A stretch of 64,000 nt of DNA from Adineta ricciae (Eukaryota; Rotifera; Eurotatoria; Adinetida; Adinetidae): contig CAJNOJ010000043.1 in NCBI GenBank assembly GCA_905250025.1, positions 186,001-250,000 of the forward strand. Direction: 5' to 3'. How positions within the stretch are numbered: the stretch's first letter is position 1; every line of letters begins with the position of its first letter. The position numbers and the translations under genes are program-made. This document shows, piece after piece, positions 51,782 to 61,719 of this stretch. The notes beneath the pieces are model-generated. The model had not been told where the DNA came from. It worked only from the letters and a program-made list of their open reading frames with translations, and ran no database searches.

Positions 51782-53149
51782 ATGTTGTATAGACTGAAAC
51801 GGTTGCTGATATCGAGATATGGCTTTGTGCTATTGACTGCTTGTCTAGTTATTTGTATGAATGAAATTGTATGCTACGAATGGATGGTAATGACATGGCC
51901 AAATATTGACTCCTTAGCGAACAAGTGAGTCAGCGAGAAGTCATCGAACTATGTGAATCTTTTACTCTGAGTAGATCAACTGTGCGAAAGTTTTTGCTGG
52001 TTGCTGATCCACAATTGATTGGTGAGAAAGACGAAGGCTTCTTTGGATTGATCACAAGAAATGATGCTGATAGGTATGGATATCTGCGAAAAAATGTGTG
52101 CGACAGTTTTATTGATGAATGCCGCTCGTTCAGATATTTAGCGAACACATTCTCTCGCGCAAATAATTATGTGAAACCTGATGGAATTCTTTTCCTTGGT
52201 GATATATTCGATGAAGGTTTATCTGCATCTGACGATGAATTCAATCGATATTTTAACCGTTTCGATACCATTTTTCAATACAAAAGTCGTGGTAACAAGT
52301 CGATCGTCATTCCGGGAGATAACGATGTTGGAGGAGAATACTACGGTGATAAAAATCCGTATCAACGGCAACGTTTTAGCAGTTATTTTGGTCGGATGAT
52401 TCAATTGTATCGACAGAAGGATATCGAAATTCTCAGAGTAATATGAACAATCATCCGCTTGCGGAAAATGTGATTCGAATACTTTTTAGTTAGATATCGA
52501 TTTGCGCGATGATTATCTCAAAACAAAACAAAGTCGTGTTCTTGAAGAAACACAAAGTCGGCCTATGACATCTGCATTTCGTATTGTACTTAATCATTGG
52601 CCAATGCTGACCCGTAGTGCTACTTTCACAAAATCATTTTTACATGATCTGAACCCAAATTTGATTCTCAAAGGTGATAGTCATCACGTACGTGCATTAT
52701 TTTCTAAATCAATTGTTTACTTTACACTGAAGAGATTGGACGTTTTAGTTTACAATACATTTACATGATCGAAACCGGTCCGTCACGGAGATGTTGGCTA
52801 GAGAGTTTCTTCCTCAACCAGTTCTTCCAATTGATGTCGCTCAAACTCGTTATGTTCATGAAATAAGTATTCCAACATGTTCGTATCGAATGGGTGTGAG
52901 TCGAATTGGATACGGTGTTCTTCTACTCGACACGGGTAAGAGATAAAGACTATCTTTATAGATTCGAAAAGCATGATGATTCTTTTGATTTATTTAGCGA
53001 CGAAAAGTGCTCATCTGACGATTCTTTCAACTCCAAGGAGATATGGATATTTATATGTTTATGCCACATATGGAATTTGTTTTGTAATTGGTTTCATTTT
53101 TATGTTACTATGTCCTGGACGATCAATAGTAACATATCCAAGATCTTAA
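51782..53149 (+). CDS. MPPE1: MPPE1/PGAP5-type metallophosphoesterase, GPI-glycan processing
   Basis: Membrane metallophosphoesterase that removes an ethanolamine-phosphate side branch from GPI anchors, aiding ER exit of anchored proteins. Five exons (51782-51924, 51975-52437, 52490-52687, 52749-52935, 52998-53149) join to 380 residues. An N-terminal membrane helix (GFVLLTACLVICMNEIVCY) is followed by the metal-binding motifs LLVADPQLIG, GILFLGDIFDEG, IPGDNDVGGEYYG and NLILKGDSHH, then the family block EISIPTCSYRMGVSRIGYG. A C-terminal helix (YVYATYGICFVIGFIFMLL) ends the protein. The first metal motif has D-x-Q where bacterial relatives have D-x-H. The final exons lie in short frames and are easily missed; they are supported by the TCSYRMGV block and clean GT-AG joins. 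It is co-oriented with EDRF1, 245 bp downstream. Confidence 0.93.
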
Positions 53150-53274
53150 ATTTTTTTTCAAAATACCATGAGTATGAATCTCGACACAAAGAGTTTTGTA
53201 TAGGTTTTTTTCTACAATAAAATTTGCACGAGTTTCTCATAGAGCGCGTTTTGCTTTTCTGTTCCTATTTATTG
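53150..53274. other. MPPE1 3' flank
   Basis: Short AT-rich 3' sequence with an AATAAAAT element at about 53216-53222 that could serve as the MPPE1 polyadenylation signal. Confidence 0.35.
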
Positions 53275-53613
53275 ATGGTGATGAACGCTCACATAGAGGA
53301 TGTGAGATCAACGAAAAAGCTTACTAGTAGCTCGGTCTCTAGGTCGCGTCAACGTTGGCAATGCCTTATTAGACAAGTAGTGAAGCACGATTTTACTAAT
53401 GAGATTCAAATGATACGATCCAAATTTGTTATCAACCTCGTTCAGCAGCGACCATCGAGCGATGAATATCGAATTGAAGAAAATGAACGTTTCTACAAAG
53501 TTTTCATAGGTCGTACTCTTTACTTGCCAAGTGAAGCAATGCTTGAATTCTTATTTACTCAAAAGCAATCTGTTTTACAGTATTTGGTTGCGGATGGGTC
53601 AAGAGATCATTAA
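53275..53613 (+). CDS. Unrecognised small open reading frame
   Basis: About 112 codons from ATG 53275 (MVMNAHIEDVRSTKKLTSSS) to a TAA. The composition is protein-like, with Arg/Ser-rich then hydrophobic-acidic stretches such as EIQMIRSKFVINLVQQRPSS and NERFYKVFIGRTLYLPSEAM. I recognise no domain, signal peptide or membrane segment. It starts 125 bp after the MPPE1 stop on the same strand and could be a separate gene, a terminal exon, or a remnant in the accessory stretch that follows. Confidence 0.3.
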   Translation: MVMNAHIEDVRSTKKLTSSSVSRSRQRWQCLIRQVVKHDFTNEIQMIRSKFVINLVQQRPSSDEYRIEENERFYKVFIGRTLYLPSEAMLEFLFTQKQSVLQYLVADGSRDH

Positions 53614-54226
53614 TCTATAAGTGTGACAAATGTTCTTGTGTGTTATCATGTTCGATCGCATAGTCCGACAGCAAGATTTGACGTGTCGAAGAAATTATAC
53701 CTGATAGTGACAAAGAAACACGTTTTCCACGTAGAATCTCTTCCTATTTGACGACTTTACTCTACGATTAAGCACAATTGTTTATTTGGCAGACATTAGA
53801 GTTTTATTCAGCAACTCAACTATCTCCGACTTCTCGTCCGAAAGGAATATTCCTTCCACAAATCCCTCATAATGATGCGTCCCACTCCATCCTGGTACAT
53901 GGGTTTAATCTATCACGTAGTTGATTTAGATATTTTGCAATTTATCATCATCATAACACATTTCTTGAGAAATTTCGCTTTCCCTCGCGTTCTTCTCTGG
54001 AATAATTCTCTCATCTAAAGCATCATCATAGAGACAGGACTCTCGCACCAGCCCGGCAGACTTTTCTAACTGATACCTTTTGAAAGAAAACTTCATAATT
54101 CAACGCTCAAATGCGTTCGATCATTTGTCTTATTTATCCTCTTTCACAAACATATCGCTGACACCGCTTTTATTTCTTAGAAAAAAACAAAGTATCTGAT
54201 TCATATACATCCATACACTCCTTTCC
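53614..54226. other. Intergenic region, no gene seen
   Basis: About 610 bp between the small ORF and the 3' end of the ADP-ribosyltransferase remnant. No coding continuation of TPR repeats is visible here on the minus strand. Confidence 0.4.
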
Positions 54227-55552
54227 CTACGGAGCCACTGCCTTCTCGTGGTATTCAAGTGCAGTGGAATAGTTGTCTTTATATGTTTTTATGACACCAA
54301 GTTGATTGAGAATGTGGACAGTTTCGCTAGCATTACTCGCATCTCCAAGTAAAGACTGGTTAATATGTTCTGCGCGACCCTGTTGGCCAATATCTATGAG
54401 CACATCAGCTAATTGGTACCTGCTATGGCTATAAGAATAGTCGGACTGTCTGATGTGCTGTGTAAATTTATATAAGTCGGGATCATTATCAGTCGTAAGT
54501 GATAGCGACACATGAAATACACCATTAGTCTCAGCGGCAAGCGGTATGTTTTCTATCCGGAATATGGTGTGCGTTGAAAAAAGGATTTCATCCTCCTCTG
54601 GAAAACGGCTGAAGATTCGCATAGAAGCAAATGGTGTTGTTGCCTGAGTTGGATCTATTTTCATAATGAAGACAACGCCGACATGGCCGGGATTCTCTGC
54701 ATTGCTCTCAGCTCGGATATACGCGTGTTCGTACCGTTGGGTAGTAGATAGAAAACTGTGGAACGCGATTAATCCATGCTTGACTTTGACCAAATGACCG
54801 AAATCAGCCTGAGACAATCCTTGACCGCGATAAACTGTAAACGTCCCATGGGATAAAGTGTTAGGATACTGTTGTTTATGTAGCAGTTCAATACTTCGAT
54901 GAAGATCTGAAATGAAAAATCCCTTTCGCGTGATGATATTTCCATCCATAACTCGCAAGGCCCGATTGAGCATAGGATAAACAAAATTCTCGCAGGTGTA
55001 CCACCATATCGGTGATTTTAAAGAATAATCACGTTCAAATTGTGGAACATCGTTTACCTTCCGTGGGTTGTCTGCAAATGTATCACAGCAGTACTTGCCA
55101 TATTCCTTCAGGTCTTGTTCGCCGAAGTTGATACCCAACAATATCTCCTTCATGATTTGTATGTACATAAAACTTGGTTCTAGTTTATTCAGTTGTTTAA
55201 TCGACTCAACGAAACTGATCGGTATGTTGTTCTGTTCACTTAGCCTATTTGTTTGTGTAGTTGTTTCAATGAAAAGTGTCATATCCTGTGAAAATACCTT
55301 TCACCTCGCCCATTGTTGAATCCATTTGTCATCAGTTGTCGGCGAAGTACCGACGACGAAAATATGATGAACTTGAGGAAGTTCATGCATACAAGGTAAA
55401 ATGGGTTGCGCAAGAGATTCGACAATAATCAGACAGACTTGATTATCTGTGATGGTTGTGATAAAATCGACACATTCATCAGCATCATCAAAAGTATTGG
55501 CATTGTCAACGATACGATCAAGTTGTGTAGTGGTTTGTTGGAAATCTGCTTG
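54227..55552 (-). pseudogene. Broken copy of a bdelloid-type mono-ADP-ribosyltransferase with TPR start
   Basis: ARTs transfer ADP-ribose from NAD to protein side chains; bdelloids carry a large family with an N-terminal domain, an R-S-E type ART domain and C-terminal TPRs. The N-terminal part (about 55552-55304) includes FDDADECVDFITTITDNQVC and MHELPQVHHIFVVG and hits an in-frame TGA at 55303-55301. The frame then continues to a stop at 54227. The ART domain shows SPIWWYTCENFVYPMLNRAL, the TVYRGQGLS arginine motif, FHSFLSTTQ and FPEEDEILF containing the E-x-E pair. After one partial TPR (NQLGVIKTYKDNYSTALEYH) it ends abruptly. Around the TGA, the neighbouring frame reads the family-like VKGIF, suggesting two compensating indels. 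No first exon is found. The catalytic residues survive, so loss may be recent, or the breaks may be assembly errors. Confidence 0.75.
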
Positions 55553-56848
55553 ATTGGTTATCAAACAAATGATAGTGGTGAGTCGGTTTGTGAGAGAGTA
55601 TGTGAATGTATGGAAATGGAACCGTTCAGGAGTAATGCTTGTGCTTAAACGCACAGAGTAGTAGAATTTGTATAATCGATATTTCCTACTTGGTTTTTTT
55701 TTCAAGTTTGTTTTTATCTCTTCTTCATGTATAATTAGTGTGACAATCGAATATCGACAAAACAAAAGGGTAAAGTATACAGTAACATGCTGTTCATGGT
55801 TGGTTAAATACTTGCGTGAAAGCAGGTGAAATTTAATTTCTTTACATACCATGAGAGATTGAAAAATGGAAGACGGCTGTCTTTCTCTTGGAGTTAGCTA
55901 CATATCTGACCCCCATAATTCAGTTAATATTATCCTGATGGGAGAAGTTAAAACCATACAATCTGTCATTCCATGAACGCTTGAAACTCGAATTTAAAGC
56001 TCTCACGAAAATATTGCCATTGGCTTTGGCTATGGTCATCTATTGGAATATTCTCGTGTGCACTAAAAGTCCACTATACGCTTATTTCGATAACTGGCAT
56101 TAATTAGGCATAAAATGATTGTCTCCGAAGGTTTTATGAAACGACACCCGAATACATGATTGTGTCTCACAGTACGGCATTCCTGTGCTTTCGTCGCGCA
56201 ATCGTTCAACCATTGTTTCCTTCCATCTTCAAGATTTGCTTTAGTAATATTCACCCTATCGCTAGCACTTTTAAAATAAATTTCACTTCCCGATTATCGA
56301 ATAAACACCTGCTATCGAACAGACTTCATTCTCAAACGTTCGGTATACGCGTTCATTTATAATCTATTCATTTTTTTGTTTTTCTTATCTATCCAGTTCA
56401 AGGTTTTGCGTTCCCTGACCTCGCATTTATCTTATGTACTTGTCATATCAGTTTTTCATCGATACGATCTACGATACAAAAATCTTGTAGAATTCATTTT
56501 TCTTATATTCTCGTTATGCTTGATAGAATAGAACAATACGTAAAACAAAAGCCGTACGTGTCGAATTTCAAGTCAACAGCTGTTCACCGTAAATAGACTC
56601 GAGTTCATTTGTGTTCATGCATATAGAAAGCAAACATCGATGAACTCATCTAATGACTCGATACGACTGTTTTCAAGTGTTGCCTTTTGTTTGTCTATAT
56701 GGAAATGGTAATTTTATTTAAAATATTTATAGAAAAAAAGAAGAACGAACGAAAGAAACAGATGTTTTCTTTTCTTGATTGAATTAAGTACATCCCCAGC
56801 TGTTTTCGTTTCAATGTATTAATCAACCCATATGCTACCAAATGATTT
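55553..56848. other. Intergenic stretch upstream of the ADP-ribosyltransferase remnant
   Basis: About 1.3 kb. The proximal part stays open in the ART frame up to about 55850 but shows no family sequence. A minus-strand frame at about 56063-56290 (GRKQWLNDCATKAQECRTV) is mildly protein-like without recognised homology. Otherwise nothing seen. Confidence 0.35.
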
Positions 56849-57589
56849 TTAATAATTATATTTTTTCCTCGCTTTTGCCGAGGGTCGATAAGATTCCAAT
56901 TCGTGTTTTTTGTACGAAGATTGCCGATGAATCTTTCTTACACATGCTTCACAAAATAATTCATCACAATCGAGACACCGCTTTGTCGCATTGTCATTAC
57001 ACACTGTACACCAAGGAAATTCCTCATCTTCATCGTTCGCTTCATCCTCAACTTTAGGCTTTGGCAAGACAACGGTATCCGGTGTTGCCGGTGGTAATGT
57101 TGCATGGAGAATACGCATACGCTCTTCTAGATCCTTCTCTTGGTTCTTTGCATTCTGTTCAATAGCCAATGCGTCATTCATTTGTTGAAGAAGATCATCA
57201 GGAGTTTCAGCTACTGACGAAGGTATTGCACTTGCACCTACTCCAGCTGATGACGTTGATGGAAAAGCCATACGAAGTTTTTGAAGGCGTTCTTCCAATG
57301 CTCGCGTTTCTGGGTCAAGTTCATTCGTTGGTATTCTTCTCTGCACTGTTGGTGGCTGTTGTTGTTCTAGCCGTTGCATGAAACCTTTCGGTGGCTTTTG
57401 TAACATCATTTGTGTACTAATGGAATGAAAACATGCTGAACAAACTTCATGCATTTGATAGCTTAACTTCGGCACAGCAATACGTTGATAGGCGCAATTC
57501 GAACAGAAGATTTGTTGACAAGATCCACAAATTTTCCTCAAAGAATTATTCACTATTGTTTGTCGACAGGCCGAACAAACAAAAGTCAT
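56849..57589 (-). CDS. ZFYVE19: ZFYVE19/ANCHR-like abscission checkpoint protein
   Basis: Single-exon 246-residue protein. ANCHR retains VPS4 at the midbody ring to delay abscission when chromatin bridges persist. The N-terminal FYVE-like zinc finger has CSACRQTIVNNSLRKICGSC, FCSNCAYQR and EVCSACF. The middle has two MIM-like helical segments that would bind VPS4 (PETRALEERLQKLRMAFP and EKDLEERMRILHATLP). The C-terminus is a B-box-like finger, FPWCTVCNDNATKRCLDCDE LFCEACVRKIH, which matches the ANCHR end. The protein is about half the length of human ANCHR because the linkers are short. The FYVE finger lacks the full RRHHCR lipid-binding motif, as in the human protein. Confidence 0.88.
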   Translation of the reverse strand: MTFVCSACRQTIVNNSLRKICGSCQQIFCSNCAYQRIAVPKLSYQMHEVCSACFHSISTQMMLQKPPKGFMQRLEQQQPPTVQRRIPTNELDPETRALEERLQKLRMAFPSTSSAGVGASAIPSSVAETPDDLLQQMNDALAIEQNAKNQEKDLEERMRILHATLPPATPDTVVLPKPKVEDEANDEDEEFPWCTVCNDNATKRCLDCDELFCEACVRKIHRQSSYKKHELESYRPSAKARKKYNY

Positions 57590-57659
57590 GTTTATCTATA
57601 AAACAAAATTCACATCCGCTGATTAGTTTTTTTTCGATTCGATAATATATATCGCGTGA

Positions 57660-57929
57660 AATACATTAAACCAACACATTCCAATCGAAACACTAGCAGC
57701 ACTAATTAGGCAAAGAAAACAACTGCAAGCTTTACTTTCAACATCAAACGAACATTTCGCTCTCGACCTGACCGACGAATCTCTATTAACTGTCAATTTT
57801 AATCAACAGGAAATGAACATGACGAAACTGCAAACATTCGATAATGATCGTTCGATTTCAACAGTGTTTGTAGTTGTCTTTTATTTCATCTTAAGAAAAA
57901 CTGATCAACATGATTATGTTTGTCGATGA
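57660..57929 (+). other. Coding-like open frame lacking a start codon
   Basis: Eighty-nine open codons including ETLAALIRQRKQLQALLSTS and HFALDLTDESLLTVNFNQQE, a helical, charged composition unlike the surrounding DNA. There is no upstream ATG in frame and no family I recognise. It lies about 70 bp from the ZFYVE19 start on the opposite strand. It may be an orphan exon or a remnant. Confidence 0.25.
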
Positions 57930-58644
57930 TGAGTTTGAATACAAATGAGTTCAAACGATTGAACTCAGTATGAAATCTACACACAGATGTAATTACTCGT
58001 GATCATCATCAAACAGGCGATATGAAAAGATGAATGTGATTACGATCTTGACATGATTAGAAACTATCGGCGAATATTTTCTCAAACACAAGTGTTAGTT
58101 TTTCCCTTTTCATTATCATTTCAAATTTATTCATTCCTAGGTAAATATTCAATAAAAAAACGTCAGGAATATGATAAAACAAGTGAAGTCGAAGGGAAAG
58201 GAGAAAAGGGAGAGAGAAGAAAGAAAAACGAGAAGCGACCAAATTGACTTTGACCGTTCGATGAACTCGTCTATATACACACACATACGGTACCGTACGT
58301 TGACTAGATCAAACAACGTACGGACAGAACGGACATTAACCTTTATTGTAAAAACATAGACATTCAAGGGTCTTTTCTTTCGTTCTCTTTCTCTCAGTTA
58401 TTCACATAATGACATATCTTTCCTTTCGTATCATCAATCAAAAAAAAAACAATCAATAGATAGAGATAGGCAGACATCATCAGTGTCCCTGCATGTTTTA
58501 TTCAAGCAAGAGAAAAAAATATAAAAAAGAACTACACGCACGTACACATAGATTTGTTTTTATACCTGAGAGGAGGTTCCTTTGAAATTGTATATTTTCG
58601 GCTTTTTTTCTCTTGAATAATGCGGAGAATACAAAAAAAATAAG

Positions 58645-58665
58645 AAAGAAGAAGAAGAAGAAGAA
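58645..58665. repeat. (GAA)n trinucleotide repeat
   Basis: About seven GAA units in the intergenic gap. Confidence 0.75.
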
Positions 58666-59980
58666 TAATAGCAACTAATAAAGTGATAGATATGTGTGCA
58701 AGATTTTCACATAAACGTTTTTTTTTGTTGTTTTGTTAAACACACAAACAGGTATTTCATACTAAACACACACCCGAAAAGAAAAAAATCTACGCGCCTA
58801 GACTTGTGTTGACAAACAAAAAGAAACGACAGAAAAAAATAAGTTAGGCTCAAAGCTCACATACATATAGAGATAGATACCTACAACTAAAAAACAAACA
58901 AACAAGAAAAATGTTTGAGCAGTTTGACTTCCTGAATAGGGAACACATACANTGACAATGATGATAGGGTTACTGCTGCTTATGCTCTCATCAAGTATAC
59001 ATATGATGCCATATACATATACAAACGAAAAAAGAAAGAAAAGACGTGATACTATGCTATACAAAGAATTAATTAGATCGACGAATTGCGCCATTTTTTT
59101 TCCAAGGAAAAACTATTTCTACGTCATGACCTTCAATGCTGACAAATACGTTCCCTTGAAATCATCTGGTTCATGTGATTTCGAGTTCGAACAGAAGAAA
59201 ATTTCAAACAAAAAGAATCATCGACATGCACATACATATCGGTGAAAAATCAAGTGAAAAAGATATGATTACCAAATATTTGATCAGTGCATACGGAAGT
59301 TTTATATTACTAATATATATATATATGTAGGAAATTTGAAAGAGAAAAAAAGATTAGATGTAATAATTTTTTTATTGACACAAATCCTCTAAAGTTTATG
59401 TTCTCCTTCGACATATTGCTCACTTGACCTTTCTTTTTTGATTAATCTTTTAAAGTTAAATTTAAGGTTTTGCTAAAAAAGAAATCTTCATGCTGACACA
59501 TGTACTTGCGAAGGTAAAAGCGATTGGCAGTTACACACAGACGAATTCTTCATCCTACCGTCAATCTGGATTCGTTTGATTGTAAAGCATTTACGAGCCA
59601 CTTATCGAACTAAATCAGTCCATTTTTGTTTCAATGCTCTTGATGATAAGAGTGTCTTCCGAGAAAGAACGATGGCAGACGACAGTATCTTATGTCATAT
59701 CTGAAATTAAAAAAAAGCTGTAATTAGTGGAAGTATTCCATTGACTAAGTTGGGATAAAAGAGTTTCTTTTCTGCTGTAACAAATGAAATGACCGTTTTC
59801 TCAGAATGAAGAGGGCGGAAATGATAGAGTGAATTAGAAAGCTTTTCTTTGCTGATGGCTGAGATTGAACATCAATTTGGAATCTTTTCTAATAGATGAG
59901 AATTTTGTTCGACAGTCTTTTTCTTTTATTGTACAAAGCAGGTAAAAGACGAATAAAGCGTTATTAGTTTCTCTTTTTTT

Positions 59981-61342
59981 TTACGATGTCGTCGCCTGTT
60001 GATTCAAATCATCTTTTCTCGAGGATGAAATGTCCATTAGATTATTCATGTCTATCTTTACAGATGAATTGTCGACTTGATGCGTTGTGGCAGGTAGTAA
60101 TGGACTTTGTTGAGCATCATCTAGTTCAGGCCATGCTTCAGTTGTTGAGTCTTTGATCTTCATACGGTCATTCAAAGCTTTTAATGCTTTTTGTCTGAAA
60201 TTAAAACAATCAACTTATTCCAAGAGATCCTTACATCGAAGATAAGTGATAGAACGAAACTATTGACGGATCAATGTGAAGCTCATTTCCTCTTACATAC
60301 ATAGTTTTGTTTATTTTTACCCTCAAGATCTCAGGTTACTTAAATTTAATAAACAAACCTTCGTCTGTCAGCATCAGCTGCGTCTGCACCTGGAATGGTT
60401 ATTGTCAAGCTCGATGTTGACATCACGTTGCTTTTCTTCACATAAGGTTGACACAATTTTATTTTAACGAATAGTTCAAAAATTGTATTGGCAAAGACGC
60501 TGATAACCGGTGCTATCAATGGCGGAAAGAAACTAGAAAAGAGAAATAATCAATGCAATGTTGTACCTCGAACTTTCGATTCTTTACCTTGCAAACGAAA
60601 ATGTCGTGGACATGTCTCCTTTCGTTCCATTGTGATGTGGTTGGAAAAATCGCAAATACGTCCAGCTAATCAGAATACCAAAACTAAGCATAATTACGAA
60701 GTGAATGGGAACGGCTCGTAGAAGCCAAAGTACGATCGATGTCATCACAATTATCAGAGGCACATGATCTTGTTTGAGTTTCAACAATGGTGTAGTGGCT
60801 AAAATTGTGTCAGGCATAATTTGTTTAATAACTACGGAATAAGCACCGAGAAATGATGCCAAACCGTAAATGGGCCTTTCGAAAAGATATTCTTCATGAA
60901 AAGTGAAACCGTAGAACATGATATAAGCAAATGTCACTACCAGTGCGTTCGGTATTGTGACAATAAAATAAAATTTCAACAGTTCTTTGGTTCCCCATAG
61001 TGGCTCAATCATTTTCGAATAGAGAAAAACAACTATAATATCGATAATGGTATGCCATAGATGCAGTTCAATGAAACTATGTGTGAAGAAGGTCCTAGAA
61101 AATCAGAGAACGGGTGAGAGTGTACGACGAGGAGAAGTATGCTGTAATGAAATTTACCATATCCAAAAATTTGGGGGCATGACACGACCCGGAATGACTG
61201 CAAGTACCCGAACGCATTGAGGACTGAATGAAAGACAGTATCCAATAATACAGAAGAGACATATTAGTTTGGTTGTTAAGCCTGATGAGAATACGGCCGA
61301 TTGTAATTGATGACTAATATCATGGACAAATGTTTGTTTCAT
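59981..61342 (-). CDS. TMEM115: TMEM115 homologue, Golgi rhomboid-like membrane protein
   Basis: Rhomboid-fold Golgi protein implicated in Golgi-to-ER retrograde traffic. Four exons on the minus strand start at ATG 61342 (MKQTFVHDISHQLQSAVFSS). Family blocks: VIPGRVMPPNFWIWTFFTHS F, SKMIEPLWGTKELLKFYFIV, SFLGAYSVVIKQIMPDTIL, SWTYLRFFQPHHNGTKGDMS, SFFPPLIAPVISVFANTIF, KIKLCQPYVKKSNVMS, LTITIPGADAADADR and the RRQKALKALNDRMK helix. The tail has EAWPELDD, like the vertebrate IWPSMDDD. The rhomboid serine/histidine catalytic pair is absent, as in the family, so it is a pseudoprotease. Length is about 340 residues. Confidence 0.94.
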
Positions 61343-61719
61343 GATCTGAATGTGTAATCAGAGTCTATGAATAGCAGGGGAAAATCATAAAATAGAACGT
61401 ATTTTACGTATTATTTCTAACGAACATCGGAGGAACTCAGCTATGATGAGTTAGCAACATGTATTACTCATTCGCATCGCCAATGAGCGAATAGTTACTA
61501 ATTAAAACCATTGATCAAACAAGGTATTCAATGGATGAAGAGTCGACGACAATCGTATGACTCACAGGATACAGATGTCAGTACTGTCTTATGGAAGTTT
61601 GTCATGCATTTCGAAACATACAAATCAACCAGAGAGGAAAATCACATTGTTGGAAGTTTATATATTTATAAATAAGAAAAAAAACAATCGTTATAGAAAG
61701 AAAATCTTTTGAAGAGCTG

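Larger units (their letters stand above)
57590..59980. other. 2.4 kb AT- and repeat-rich gap between ZFYVE19 and TMEM115
   Basis: Holds the ZFYVE19 promoter and the TMEM115 3' UTR. It includes an 89-codon coding-like frame at 57660-57929, an (AAG)n tract, several poly(A) runs, an (AT)n tract near 59318-59330, and an ambiguous base at 58952. Two other open frames (58057-58284 minus, 58958-59245 plus) look like translated low-complexity DNA. No complete gene recognised. Confidence 0.4.

Noticed and set aside
56063..56290. Minus-strand frame with WLNDCATKAQEC
   Set aside because: Mildly protein-like, but with no start context, family or neighbouring exons; too weak to call.
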